Source: CAXBGS01 sp963975425 (GTDB lineage: Bacteria > Planctomycetota > Planctomycetia > Pirellulales > Pirellulaceae). Taken from it: a stretch of 64,000 nt of DNA. The position numbers and the translations under genes were made by a program. Numbering within the stretch: the first letter of the stretch is position 1; each line of letters opens with the position of its first letter. Of this stretch, positions 9,066 through 18,740 are shown one piece after another. The DNA lies in NCBI GenBank assembly GCA_963975425.1, contig CAXBGS010000008.1, forward strand, positions 186,001 to 250,000, in the 5' to 3' direction. The notes beneath the pieces are model-generated. The model had not been told where the DNA came from. It saw only the letters and a list, made by a program, of their open reading frames with translations, and did not search any database.

Positions 9066-10360
9066 ATTAGTTTCCCCACCGGCTCGACGTTTTGCTCTCC
9101 ATGAACCCATGTCTGGACAACGCGTCCGCTCAGCTGTCGCCCGTGGTAAGGCGTGACGGGATTCTTGTGCAGCAGTTTTTGCTGATCAACCACCCACGCG
9201 GCATCGCAATCAAACCGGACCAGATGCGCGGGTTGCCCCGGCGCGATACCACTGCTCAAACCGACGAGCCCTGCCGGCGCACTGGACATCCAACGCACCA
9301 CATCTTCGATCCCAAACCCTCGGCGCCTTGCCTCGGTCCATACGATCGGCAGCCCGAGCTGTAAGGAACTGACACCGCCCCAAGCCTGGTCAAATCGCCC
9401 GGTGTCCAGACATTTCATCGCGACGGGGCAGGGCGAATGATCGCTGACAATCATATCGATCGAACCCCCTTTCAAGCCCTGCCACAACGCGTCACCGTTG
9501 GCGGCGTCGCGAATCGGCGGGGCACATTTGAACTGCGTCTGTCCATCCTGGATTTCTTCGGCGGTAAAGGCCAGGTAATGCGGACAGGTTTCCACGGTCA
9601 GTTTCAACCCTTGGGCTTTCGCGTCTGCGATCATCGGAAGACAGCCAGCATCGGCTAAATGCACAATGTGAACATGACAACCGGTCTGGCGGGCCAGCCG
9701 GATCAGCATCTCGATCGCATGCCGTTCGAACTGCGGCGGACGCGTTGCCAAGTAATCGGCATAGCTGCGCGGATCGGTCATCGCCGGCACGTCATGAACG
9801 AGCTCGGCATGAACCAACAGCGGCACATCCGACTTGGCCAACGCTTGCATCGCGACGCGCAAATCGGATTCGCCCGTCGCGGGAAATTCGTCGATGCCGC
9901 TGTGGCACATGAACGCCTTTGCCGCAATCGCACCGGCATCAATGATCTCGCAGACCGTGAGTGCACTGGCGGGAATCACCCCGGCATGCAGAGCAACGTC
10001 AACGAACAACTTGCCATCCGCGGCGGCTTGTTTTTGACGCAACGCCGCAACAGTCGTCGTTACGGGGCTGCTATTGAGCGGCATATCGACGACGGTACAA
10101 ATCCCCCCAGCTCGAGCGGCCAACGTCCCGCTACGAAATCCCTCCCAGGACTCTCGACCCGGGTCATTCAAATGCACATGAGTATCACACAGGCCGGGCA
10201 AAATAAGATCGTCACCGCAATCTTCCACTGAGTCGAGAGCCCGCGTTTGGCCATGATCGTCGACCGATTGGATGACGCCGTCACCAATACTGATGTCTGC
10301 AGCCCGAGTGCCCGATGGCAGGACAACGCGGCGCGATCGCAGGACCAACGGTTTCGTCAT
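9062..10360 (-). CDS. allB: Allantoinase
   Basis: 432-residue cyclic amidohydrolase that opens allantoin to allantoate. Metal-binding HVH is at 61-63 in CDTHVHLNDPGRE, the lysine expected to be carboxylated is Lys148 in KAFMCHSG, further ligand histidines are His183 (VHAEL) and His233 (IVHLADAG), and the catalytic region is SDHSPCP. Dihydroorotase is the main alternative; the operon with OHCU decarboxylase and HIU hydrolase and a divergent urate oxidase 63 bp away decides for allantoinase. First gene of its operon; its stop overlaps the next start by ATGA. Confidence 0.94.
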   Translation of the reverse strand: MTKPLVLRSRRVVLPSGTRAADISIGDGVIQSVDDHGQTRALDSVEDCGDDLILPGLCDTHVHLNDPGRESWEGFRSGTLAARAGGICTVVDMPLNSSPVTTTVAALRQKQAAADGKLFVDVALHAGVIPASALTVCEIIDAGAIAAKAFMCHSGIDEFPATGESDLRVAMQALAKSDVPLLVHAELVHDVPAMTDPRSYADYLATRPPQFERHAIEMLIRLARQTGCHVHIVHLADAGCLPMIADAKAQGLKLTVETCPHYLAFTAEEIQDGQTQFKCAPPIRDAANGDALWQGLKGGSIDMIVSDHSPCPVAMKCLDTGRFDQAWGGVSSLQLGLPIVWTEARRRGFGIEDVVRWMSSAPAGLVGLSSGIAPGQPAHLVRFDCDAAWVVDQQKLLHKNPVTPYHGRQLSGRVVQTWVHGEQNVEPVGKLI

Positions 10361-10423
10361 CGTGCACGTTTGCTAGAGTGTGGCAGAGGCGGAGTTCAAT
10401 CAACAACCCAAGAGATCTTATCG

Positions 10424-11269
10424 ATGAATGTCCACCTGAGCCATAACACCTACGGCAAGCACCACGTACGCATCTCTAAAATCAAGCGTCACAGCGACGA
10501 CGCAGCAAACCACGAATTTATCGAAGCGACCATCAACGTGATGCTGGAAGGCGATCTTGCCGAAGGCTATACGGCGGGCAACAACGCCAACATCGTTGCG
10601 ACCGACACGTGCAAAAACACCGTCTATGTGTTGGCCAAAGACGATCCGTTTGATTCGATTGAATCGTTCGGATCGAACCTAGCGACGCACTTTTTGACAC
10701 AGTACGCGCACCTGAATCAAGCCACGATCGAAATTCACCAACACGTTTGGCAGCGGATCGGTGACTGTCCACACGGTTTCGTTGGCGGCACAAACGAGTC
10801 GCCTACGACCACCATTGTTGCCCATCGCGAACAGTCACTGTCGGTTTGCTCGGGCTTGACGGATTTGGTCGTCGCCAAAACGACCGAAAGTGGTTTTGCG
10901 AATTTTCATCGCGACGAATTTCGCACGTTGCCGGACACCGACGACCGCATCATGGCGACATCGGTGACGGCACAATGGAATTATTCCAGCAGTGACATCG
11001 ATTTCAATGCGGCGCGAGATTCGATTCGAAAAGCATTGCTGGTGAGTTTCTTAGATCATTACAGCCATAGCGTTCAAGAGACACTGATGCGCATGGGGAC
11101 GGCCGCGATCGAAGCTTGCTCGCACGTCACCGACATCACCCTATCGCTGCCGAACAAACACCACATCTTATTCAACTTGCAACCGTTCGGAAAAGAAAAC
11201 AACAACGACGTGTTTGTTGTTACCGATGACCCCTTTGGTTACATTCAGGCGACCGTGTCTCGGGATTAG
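10424..11269 (+). CDS. Urate oxidase (uricase)
   Basis: 281 residues from the ATG at 10424, where family similarity begins; the frame is open from 10247 but that part runs into the divergent allantoinase gene. Cofactor-free oxidation of urate to 5-hydroxyisourate. Active-site residues by comparison with known uricases: Lys12 in TYGKHHVR, Thr60-Asp61 in VATDTCKNTVY, and the Asn244/His246 pair in LPNKHH. Length and two tandem T-fold domains are normal for the family. It is divergent from the allantoinase operon with only 63 bp between starts, so the urate genes probably share a control region. Confidence 0.95.
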   Translation: MNVHLSHNTYGKHHVRISKIKRHSDDAANHEFIEATINVMLEGDLAEGYTAGNNANIVATDTCKNTVYVLAKDDPFDSIESFGSNLATHFLTQYAHLNQATIEIHQHVWQRIGDCPHGFVGGTNESPTTTIVAHREQSLSVCSGLTDLVVAKTTESGFANFHRDEFRTLPDTDDRIMATSVTAQWNYSSSDIDFNAARDSIRKALLVSFLDHYSHSVQETLMRMGTAAIEACSHVTDITLSLPNKHHILFNLQPFGKENNNDVFVVTDDPFGYIQATVSRD

Positions 11270-11479
11270 CCTTCACTGCAGAATGGTTGTCGCGTCCGTT
11301 CGGCTGAAACTCGTCCACGCGATTTCCGCCAACGCACGACAGGAAACACAGACATTCAGCGGGGAACAAGTGTTCCGCACTCGTGTAAAAAAAATCAGTG
11401 CTATCCGCACTGTGTCTCGTTCGGTTCGTTAAGATCCCTTCCTGTCGTTGCTTCATATCAACCAAACGGGAAGAGATCG

Positions 11480-12799
11480 ATGAGTGTATTGCTTCGAGTT
11501 CTTGCGCTGGGATGTTTGTTTGTTTGCCTAACGAGTGTAAACAACGCATCCGCGGCAGATTCGAATCGTCCCAATGTGTTATTGATTTTTGCCGATGACG
11601 TCGGTTCCGACGCGATTGGTTGTTATGGCGGACAAAGCTATCCGACGCCGCATATTGACGCATTGGCCGACGGTGGCATCCAGTTTGACTATGGATTCGC
11701 GATGCCGGTCTGTCACCCGTCGCGTGTCTGCTTATTGACCGGTCGTTACCCACTGCGCTTTGGCGCGGCGGGATCGAGGTGGGGCCTCTTTCCAGAAGCA
11801 GCCGAGTCCACAACGCTGGCGCAAGTCATGCGACGAGGCGGCTACGCGACGGCGGTCGCTGGTAAATGGCAACTCTGCACCTTGGGCAAAGATCCCATGC
11901 ATCCTCAGCGGTTAGGTTTTGACAAATGGTGCCTGTTCGGTTGGCACGAGGGCGGCCGCTACAACGATCCGCTGATTCACCAAAACGGCAAACAGCGAAC
12001 CGACACCAAAGGACGTTTCGGCCCGGACATGTACGTCGATTTCCTGATCGATTTCATGGACGAACAGCATCGCGAGGGCACCCCGTTTCTAGCCTATTAC
12101 CCGATGGCACTTTGCCATGACGTGACCGATGACCTAAAGGGTCGGCATGTCGCGTATTACACCCATGGACGCTGGATGACGTTTGCCGAAATGATCTCGG
12201 CGATGGACGATCGCGTGGGACGACTAGTCGCGGCTCTGGATCGCATGGGCAATCGAGAGCAAACACTGATCATTTTCACCACCGATAACGGGACTGCCAA
12301 CGCCACTTACCTGACGGTCGGCGACGATGGAAAAATGGTTCGCCCCCGAAACATTTCGGTGCGAGATGGAAAGGTGGTGCCGGGTGGCAAAGGCAAGCTG
12401 TCCGATGACGGCACGCGTGTTCCGCTGATTGCGAATTGGACCGGACAAATCACGCCGGGACAGAAAAGTGATGCGATGGTGGACCTAACCGACTACTTGC
12501 CGACGCTCGCAGACCTCGCCGGCGTTGAACCGCCCGAAGCGAAACTTGACGGAGTTAGCTTTGCACCTATTCTCACCGGCGATGCGTCAACGACGCCACG
12601 AAACTGGGTGTACAGCGAGCACCGTGACAAATCGTGCATCCGCAGCCGCGATTATCGACTGTACCGCGATGGGCGTTTCTTTGATGTCCGCAACGATCCA
12701 CAAGAAAAAAATCCGCTCGATACAAACAGCCTTTCTGGACCGACCAGGGACGAGCTTGACCGGTTGCGCGAACAACTGAGCCTGCTGAAAGAGGAGTGA
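11480..12799 (+). CDS. Secreted sulfatase (formylglycine type)
   Basis: 439 residues with a signal peptide (residues 1 to about 26, ending NNASAA). The core starts RPNVLLIFADDVG with the metal-binding Asp pair 39-40. The modification motif is C78-H-P-S-R82 followed by CLLTGRY, so Cys78 should become formylglycine. TDNGT supplies the second metal site. Substrate is probably a sulfated glycan from algae, by family and planctomycete context; the exact bond cannot be read. Formylglycine modification needs FGE or an anaerobic SME elsewhere; none is in the window. Confidence 0.92.
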   Translation: MSVLLRVLALGCLFVCLTSVNNASAADSNRPNVLLIFADDVGSDAIGCYGGQSYPTPHIDALADGGIQFDYGFAMPVCHPSRVCLLTGRYPLRFGAAGSRWGLFPEAAESTTLAQVMRRGGYATAVAGKWQLCTLGKDPMHPQRLGFDKWCLFGWHEGGRYNDPLIHQNGKQRTDTKGRFGPDMYVDFLIDFMDEQHREGTPFLAYYPMALCHDVTDDLKGRHVAYYTHGRWMTFAEMISAMDDRVGRLVAALDRMGNREQTLIIFTTDNGTANATYLTVGDDGKMVRPRNISVRDGKVVPGGKGKLSDDGTRVPLIANWTGQITPGQKSDAMVDLTDYLPTLADLAGVEPPEAKLDGVSFAPILTGDASTTPRNWVYSEHRDKSCIRSRDYRLYRDGRFFDVRNDPQEKNPLDTNSLSGPTRDELDRLREQLSLLKEE

Positions 12800-13121
12800 T
12801 ACGACCGCCCGTCGATCCATATGCGATTGCTCGCGACTGCTTAAGGGCGACTCGTTAAGGTTCGAGCGCTGCACGTTACGGTTCGAGGCCTACGCTTTGC
12901 GGGCTCGAGGGCAGCGCGTCATTACTTGTTCGTGCTTTCACTTGATCGCTACGAAGGCAATTTCCACGGGCTTTGGTATTGAGAGTGCAATAGCGAATTG
13001 GCCTGATCGTCACCGATAAAACGCTCGGACTTTGCATCCCAATTCAGGCGCCTGCCGATTTATGGTGAGGCAAGGACTAAGTAATAGAACAAAACGACAA
13101 CGGGCACGAGCGCGTAAGTGA
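12800..13121. other. Intergenic region between convergent genes
   Basis: 322 bp between the sulfatase (+) and the sialidase-like gene (-). The near-duplicate segments GTTAAGGTTCGAG and GTTACGGTTCGAG lie about 25 bp apart around 12855-12893. I see no gene and no clear poly-T terminator. Confidence 0.5.
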
Positions 13122-14228
13122 TCATTGATCGTCCGTGTTTGCCGCCGGCGGTGGAGACACGATTTGTAGGTCAGCGACATAGATTGCGGTGATGACGTTT
13201 CCCGCTTCATCTTTTTCATGGCTGGAATACCAGGAAACGACGCCATGCGTATCATCCACCGCGGCAAAACCTGGATAGGAATTGTCGCCACCGCTGGGAA
13301 GAACGCCAATCGTTTTCATCTGATCACCGACCAGCCACCAGAGACCTGTCTTTTTCCCATCTTTGGAATTCCTTCGGCCTCCGACGATGTAGCGATCTCC
13401 CCACTTTTTGATGAGCGGACCACCGATGAAAAACGGAATCCTTTCTTGCGTCCATTCCTGATAAGGCGGCTTGGACCTAAGCACGCGGGTCGGATCGGGT
13501 CCGCCTCGTCGAGTCACACCCAAGAGATCACCATTCGATTCAAAAAGAAAAGACGTTTCGTCAGCGCTATCTGGGTAATACCGCGAGACGATTTTCCATT
13601 GGAAACCATCGTTGCTTTCGAAGAGAACCGTTTCACCGATGAATTCCGGTTCTTGCGCTTCCTTCGTCGACGCGATTCGTCTTGTTCGGCGGCCGCTGAC
13701 ATAAGCCTTGTTGTTTGTGCTTGATGCTCCCCAGAGAAAATACCCATTCGTTCCTTTCATAGGCAACGGCTTGCTCCAGACTTCACCATCACTGGTATAC
13801 GCGGTGCACCCGAAATTGTTGGGGTTCATCGTTGGATGAGTGAACTCGGTTCCCTGGTTAGGGTAAATCGCGGCAAAGACGACGAACAACTTATCATCGA
13901 GGGTAAAAAAATGAGGACCGCGAGTATCGCTTTCGGGCATCCTCAGGCGGCAAGCGACGGTCCATTGTTTTGCATCCGGAGACGATAAAACGATGACGGC
14001 ACCGTTGGAATTGACTGGGTGACCTTCGGCGCAAGAACGGAACGTAAGCCAGAACTTTCCGTTCCAACGGATCAGGTCCGTGAACGCATTATGCTCGCCG
14101 TTATCAAATGCGCGCCTCACATGATTGACAGCGACTTGAGGCGTCAACTCGGCGGCCACGGCGTTGTCCCCACCGAAAGCAACACACAACAAACAGCTGC
14201 ACAAAACACTATTTATCTTGTGATTCAT
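13122..14228 (-). CDS. Secreted sialidase/BNR-like beta-propeller protein
   Basis: 368 residues with a signal peptide (MNHKINSVLCSCLLCVAFG, then AVAAE). The mature protein shows propeller-like repeats: FTDLIRWNGKFWLTFR, VIVLSSPDAKQW, ETVLFESNDGFQWK and TSFLFESNGDLL. These SxDG-W type segments resemble the Asp-boxes and blades of sialidases and related exo-glycosidases. Many planctomycete homologues are simply called exo-alpha-sialidase or hypothetical. Catalytic Arg triad and Tyr/Glu pair are not assignable with confidence. It sits between sulfatases, consistent with extracellular glycan handling. Confidence 0.65.
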   Translation of the reverse strand: MNHKINSVLCSCLLCVAFGGDNAVAAELTPQVAVNHVRRAFDNGEHNAFTDLIRWNGKFWLTFRSCAEGHPVNSNGAVIVLSSPDAKQWTVACRLRMPESDTRGPHFFTLDDKLFVVFAAIYPNQGTEFTHPTMNPNNFGCTAYTSDGEVWSKPLPMKGTNGYFLWGASSTNNKAYVSGRRTRRIASTKEAQEPEFIGETVLFESNDGFQWKIVSRYYPDSADETSFLFESNGDLLGVTRRGGPDPTRVLRSKPPYQEWTQERIPFFIGGPLIKKWGDRYIVGGRRNSKDGKKTGLWWLVGDQMKTIGVLPSGGDNSYPGFAAVDDTHGVVSWYSSHEKDEAGNVITAIYVADLQIVSPPPAANTDDQ

Positions 14229-14518
14229 CGACCGACACTTTTTTTTTCAAGCTCAAGAAAGGACTTCGCACAGTGCTTCGGATCGGCTGGAGTTCGCATT
14301 CTTTGGAAGACCAGGTGAACCACCGAGGTAGGACCACACGACGATCGTAACGTTTAATCGCCGGGACGACGAAACGGTGTCCGACACACGCTAAATTCCA
14401 CATCGAATGTCGGGAGGGCCGTCTATTACGGCTTCGTCTGCATGCAGTGACTTGACTCGTTAGGCGACGACGGTTCTGACCAAGACAGGGACACACCGCA
14501 AACATCAACTCACTGACG

Positions 14519-15853
14519 CTATAGCAACTCGCTGATTACTCCGTCCGCTTGACCGCCTTGAAAATTTTCGGGAACGGGGACGCCCAGCGACTGGAACATT
14601 GTTTGCCACAAATTGCCCAAGTATTGATCTTCTTGAACCACGTGACCCTGGTGCTTGACGCCTAAGGCAGAACCGCCGCACAGCAGCGCAGGCAAGTGAT
14701 GATTATTGTGCGCGTTGATCGTGCCGCCGGTGCTGCCCCACACGACCAGGCTGTGGTCCAACAATGTTCCGTCACCCTCGCGGACTTGTTTTAAACGGTC
14801 TAGAAAGTAAGCCCACTGCTGCATGTACATGACATCGGATTTGGTGAACCACTTCAACTTGTCCGAATCTTCGCCATGGTGCGTCATCGTGTGGTATCCG
14901 TACGGGTTGCCCTCGGATCGCCAAGCCCCCGTCCCATCGCTATTGTCCATCCGCGGCATATAAGAGACCACGCGAGTGCTATCCGTTTGCAGCGCCAAGA
15001 CGATCACGTCGAACATCAAGCGTTGATAACGACGATAGTCGAGCCCATTTTTTTGGGGATCGAGTGCCTGAACATCGCCAAAATCAATTGGCGAGACTTC
15101 GGGCTTGGGACGATAGAGCCAGGATTTCTGTTCCTGCATCGCGGTTTCCAAATCACGGATTCCCGTCAAGTATTCATCCATCTTGCGACGATCGGATTTG
15201 CCCAAACTATCTTGCAAGTCGCTGACATCTTCGAGGACCGAATCAAGCACACTGGCGCGGCGAGAAAATTCAGATTCTCGATCCGCAATCGCATCTTTTG
15301 AATCGGGACGAAAGAGTTGGTCAAAGAGCACATGCGGACGGTTCTCGGCCGGCAGTGGCGTGCCATTGCGAGACCATGACAACGTGTGATCCTGTGGCTG
15401 TCCAAAGCCCGTGCCGCGGCGAATGCCCAGCACCATCGAACGATAACGTGTATCGTTACCGATCGCGGCGGCCAATTCCTGATCGCACGAGACCCGCAGC
15501 GTTGAACCGGGATCGTGCGTGTTCGTGCCTGTCAAAAAAGTTCGGTCGCCGCCGTGGCCACCCGAATGCGTCAACTTCAGACCGCTGATGACGGTCATGT
15601 CTTCGCGGTGCGATTGCAGTGGCTTTAGAATTGGCGTGACTTCGTAGTCTTTCCCTGTCTTGGTCGGTGTAAAGTCTCGACCATTCAGTCCCAGCCCCCA
15701 CATACAGAACACGGCACGGCCCGGAGGCCTCGATGCCGCGGTGGGCTCGCGGTCCGCCATCGCGTCCAACATAGGCAAGCCCATCGAGATACCGGCGGAC
15801 CCGCGCAGCAAAGTGCGCCGCGATAGATTGTGACGCGTGATTTTCCCGAACAT
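14519..15853 (-). CDS. DUF1552 secreted protein with Tat-type signal
   Basis: 444 residues from the ATG at 15853, chosen for a twin-arginine signal directly after it (NLSRRTLLRG) and because it lies 2 bp after the upstream stop; the longer frame would overlap that gene. The sequence follows the DUF1552 pattern: CMWGLGLNGRDFTP, DMTVISGLKLTHSGGHGGD, the VVWGSTGGTINAHNNHHLP region and LGVPVPENFQGG at the C-terminus. It resembles alkaline-phosphatase-fold DUF1501 proteins. Found throughout planctomycetes paired with a DUF1592/DUF1588 cytochrome-like gene, as here. Function unknown; the pair is probably co-exported and co-functional. Confidence 0.9.
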   Translation of the reverse strand: MFGKITRHNLSRRTLLRGSAGISMGLPMLDAMADREPTAASRPPGRAVFCMWGLGLNGRDFTPTKTGKDYEVTPILKPLQSHREDMTVISGLKLTHSGGHGGDRTFLTGTNTHDPGSTLRVSCDQELAAAIGNDTRYRSMVLGIRRGTGFGQPQDHTLSWSRNGTPLPAENRPHVLFDQLFRPDSKDAIADRESEFSRRASVLDSVLEDVSDLQDSLGKSDRRKMDEYLTGIRDLETAMQEQKSWLYRPKPEVSPIDFGDVQALDPQKNGLDYRRYQRLMFDVIVLALQTDSTRVVSYMPRMDNSDGTGAWRSEGNPYGYHTMTHHGEDSDKLKWFTKSDVMYMQQWAYFLDRLKQVREGDGTLLDHSLVVWGSTGGTINAHNNHHLPALLCGGSALGVKHQGHVVQEDQYLGNLWQTMFQSLGVPVPENFQGGQADGVISELL

Positions 15854-15855
15854 GA

Positions 15856-18486
15856 TTACTTCCGCTGAAAGGTGGGATCGGCCACGATGGCATGAATGAC
15901 AGATTGAATGCGGTAATCGTTTGAAGCTAGCGATGCCGTCAACCGCGCGGTCGTTTCCACATCGGCGAATCCGACGGGCCGGCACCAAGCGTAGGTCAAC
16001 AGTCGCTGCGTGAAGGCTTCGGCGAAGCGATCTTTTTCGGCCAACAAGCTGTCTTTGAACTGTTGCAGTGTTTCGAATCGCCGGCCACTAGGCAGCGTCC
16101 CGCTGACGTCTAGCGGAGGAAGATTGCGTCCGCGAAATCCTTCGCCGTTCTGCACTTCTCGCCACATCCCGATTGCATCGTAGTTTTCGAGGGCCAAACC
16201 GTACGGATCGAGCGTCCGGTGGCACGAGGCACAGGTGGGATCGTCGCGGTGCCGTTCCAACCGCTGCCGCACTGTCAGTTTTTCGCCAGCGGTATTCGGT
16301 TGGACTTCACCCGCGTTGGGCGGAGGCGGTGGGGGTGGATCGTTAAAGAACTGTGTCACGATCCATGCAGCGCGGCGGACAGGTAAGGTACGAGTCCCGT
16401 CCGATAGCAGCGTCATCAGCCCCGCCATGCCTAGCACGCCGCCGCGATGATGTTCGGGACGGATGGTAACCTTTCGGAACGCCTCGCCGGTAACACCTTC
16501 AATGCCGTAATGCGTCGCCAGGCGTTCGTTGACCATGACAAAGTCTGAATCCAGCAAGGTCGTGATCGGCAGGTCGGACCGCAAAATTTCCGCGAAAAAT
16601 TCGTATGCTTCCTGCTTGCTTGCGGCTTCCAATTCGTCATCGTATTCGCGGTACTGAGTCGCTGGCATGACACTGCCGAACTCGCGAACGCTTAGCCATT
16701 GACCGACGAAGTTCTCAACCAGTGCGCGAGACTTCGTGTCGGCCAACATGCGGTCGACTTGCTGGTGCAGGACCTTCGGGTCACGCAACTTGTCTTGATC
16801 GGCAAGGTCGAGCAACTCGTGATCCGGCATTGAACTCCACAGAAAGTATGAAAGTCGACTTGCCAGTTCATGGGGCGACAATTGTTGTGGATGATCCGTG
16901 TCACGATTCGACTGCAGAAAAAGAAATCCTGGCGACGTCAGAATACGCTGCAGACCCAATCGCATCGCGGCATAGATGTCGCCCGTGGCGGCAAGTTCGG
17001 GTTCAATGAACTGTACAACTCGATCCACTTCGGTTTCGCTGACGGGTCGGCGGAATGCAAGCGGCAAGAACCGCTGCACCATCTCGCGCACATAGTCGAG
17101 GCCCTGTCGATCGTCACCATCGAAAAAGATCCGTTGATGGCTGAGTGGCGGCCAATGCTCTTGCAGCGGACCTTCCAGTTCCATCCAATCCACGTATAAC
17201 CGAGGCGGCCGGACGTCGCGAAAATCCGGATTGATTTGACGGGCCGGACCCTGCCAAGCCTTGGCTTTTGCACGCAGCTCAGCCAGCCGTGCCGACAACA
17301 GCTCGGCTTCCGCGTCACGTCCGGCCAAGTTGGCTTCGCGGAGATCGCTGATGGTACCGCGAATTGACCGATTGAATTCAGCCGCCTCATCGGACGACTG
17401 AATGTACCTCGGCAGATCATTGTAAACGAGCGTGAGAGAGCGGCGTTGATCGTCCGACCCGCGGCGCAAAAACATCTCGGTTTCGACCACTTGCGGTTCA
17501 TCGAGACTGCCGGCGACATCTAACATCACCGTCTGTTCAAGCGGCGTCCCAAAGTGATAACCGAGCATCAAACGAATCGGCTCGTCGCGAGTTCCGCGGT
17601 CGGCGCCGCAGCGAATGCGAATTCGATAGTAACCGTCCTCGGTAACGAGATCGTCAATTTTGGTGCGAGACACGCGGCCCATCGTGAATCCTTGACGGTA
17701 GACCTCGTTGCCTTGCACGAACGTCACGCCCTGGCGGTCATAGTCGTACCCGAGCGGCCCCGTGTCGACTCGGTGCTGAGGCTTGGTAACGACGAATCGG
17801 TTTCGCGTCTTCCGTTCCGGCTCGCGAATCCCCATACCGTCGGCCTTCGGGTTCTCGGCTTCAAAGCGGGTGTTACGAACCGAGGGCCCCTGTGACGGAT
17901 CCACGATTGCGAGTTCAGCAATCGTCTTGGCGGCTTGCAGCATTCGATCGATTTGCGTCTGGTCAAAGAACAACCCCGCCCCCAGACGATCAAATCCCTC
18001 TGCACGACCGTCACCTGGCAATTCTTCAATGATCGCATGCAAGTGTTGTCGATCAATCAACAACAGATCACGAATCGTATTGGCGTACTCATCACGGTTC
18101 AGTCGACGCATGGGACTCTGGCCGTCACCAGCTCGCGCACGCCGTCGCGCATCTTCCAACTCACCGGCGATCCATTTTGCCACGGCAAAAATCCGATCGC
18201 TGTCCGGCCGCGGCTCGTCCTCCGGCGGCATGTTGCCGAGGTTCAACTGGTCCATCACCTCCAACCAGTGATCAGCCACACCCGGCACGGAAAAGTCATT
18301 CGACAGTTGGTCGATACGGAATCCCGCAAGCGACTGACGTTCATCGTGGCAGGCGAAACAATGCTCACGCAAGAACGGCTCGACAGTTTCGGACCAAGCC
18401 GCAGTCGGCCTGCGTTCTGGGTCCGGCTGTTGACCATAACCATTCGCCGAAATCACCAACGCGAGGCAGACCAGCCATCTCGTCAT
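15856..18486 (-). CDS. Planctomycete cytochrome-c/DUF1587-1592-1588-1585 multidomain protein
   Basis: 876 residues from the ATG at 18486, where a signal peptide starts (MTRWLVCLALVIS); the frame extends 51 codons further but without signal features. An N-terminal heme motif C43-F-A-C46-H47 marks the planctomycete cytochrome C domain. DUF1587-like NRDEYANTIRDLL, then the DUF1595/1592 region (LASRLSYFLWSSMPD) and DUF1588/1585 (RRAAWIVTQFFNDPPPPPPP, TCASCHRTLDPYG near 752) follow in the usual order. The second CxxCH may bind another heme. Probably a periplasmic electron-transfer protein or dehydrogenase partner of the downstream DUF1552 protein. Role undetermined. Confidence 0.92.
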   Translation of the reverse strand: MTRWLVCLALVISANGYGQQPDPERRPTAAWSETVEPFLREHCFACHDERQSLAGFRIDQLSNDFSVPGVADHWLEVMDQLNLGNMPPEDEPRPDSDRIFAVAKWIAGELEDARRRARAGDGQSPMRRLNRDEYANTIRDLLLIDRQHLHAIIEELPGDGRAEGFDRLGAGLFFDQTQIDRMLQAAKTIAELAIVDPSQGPSVRNTRFEAENPKADGMGIREPERKTRNRFVVTKPQHRVDTGPLGYDYDRQGVTFVQGNEVYRQGFTMGRVSRTKIDDLVTEDGYYRIRIRCGADRGTRDEPIRLMLGYHFGTPLEQTVMLDVAGSLDEPQVVETEMFLRRGSDDQRRSLTLVYNDLPRYIQSSDEAAEFNRSIRGTISDLREANLAGRDAEAELLSARLAELRAKAKAWQGPARQINPDFRDVRPPRLYVDWMELEGPLQEHWPPLSHQRIFFDGDDRQGLDYVREMVQRFLPLAFRRPVSETEVDRVVQFIEPELAATGDIYAAMRLGLQRILTSPGFLFLQSNRDTDHPQQLSPHELASRLSYFLWSSMPDHELLDLADQDKLRDPKVLHQQVDRMLADTKSRALVENFVGQWLSVREFGSVMPATQYREYDDELEAASKQEAYEFFAEILRSDLPITTLLDSDFVMVNERLATHYGIEGVTGEAFRKVTIRPEHHRGGVLGMAGLMTLLSDGTRTLPVRRAAWIVTQFFNDPPPPPPPNAGEVQPNTAGEKLTVRQRLERHRDDPTCASCHRTLDPYGLALENYDAIGMWREVQNGEGFRGRNLPPLDVSGTLPSGRRFETLQQFKDSLLAEKDRFAEAFTQRLLTYAWCRPVGFADVETTARLTASLASNDYRIQSVIHAIVADPTFQRK

Positions 18487-18740
18487 CGACCAACGGTACA
18501 CAACCGAACACGTAATCTCGATTGCGTCTGACGAACGGCGACGACTTTTCGTTGACGTCAAGAAGTCACCTGCGAGCGGTTCGCCGTGTGGGTCAAGTAA
18601 CATGGTATGATCGCGACTCGCAACAGAGAGCTTTGACAATTGATCCGCTAACGAAGTTCAGTCGGGCACGCCGAGATGCGGATTCGCGTTGAAGTATTCG
18701 CTTGAAAGTAATCGTCCCATTCTAGATAGGTTGTAACGAT

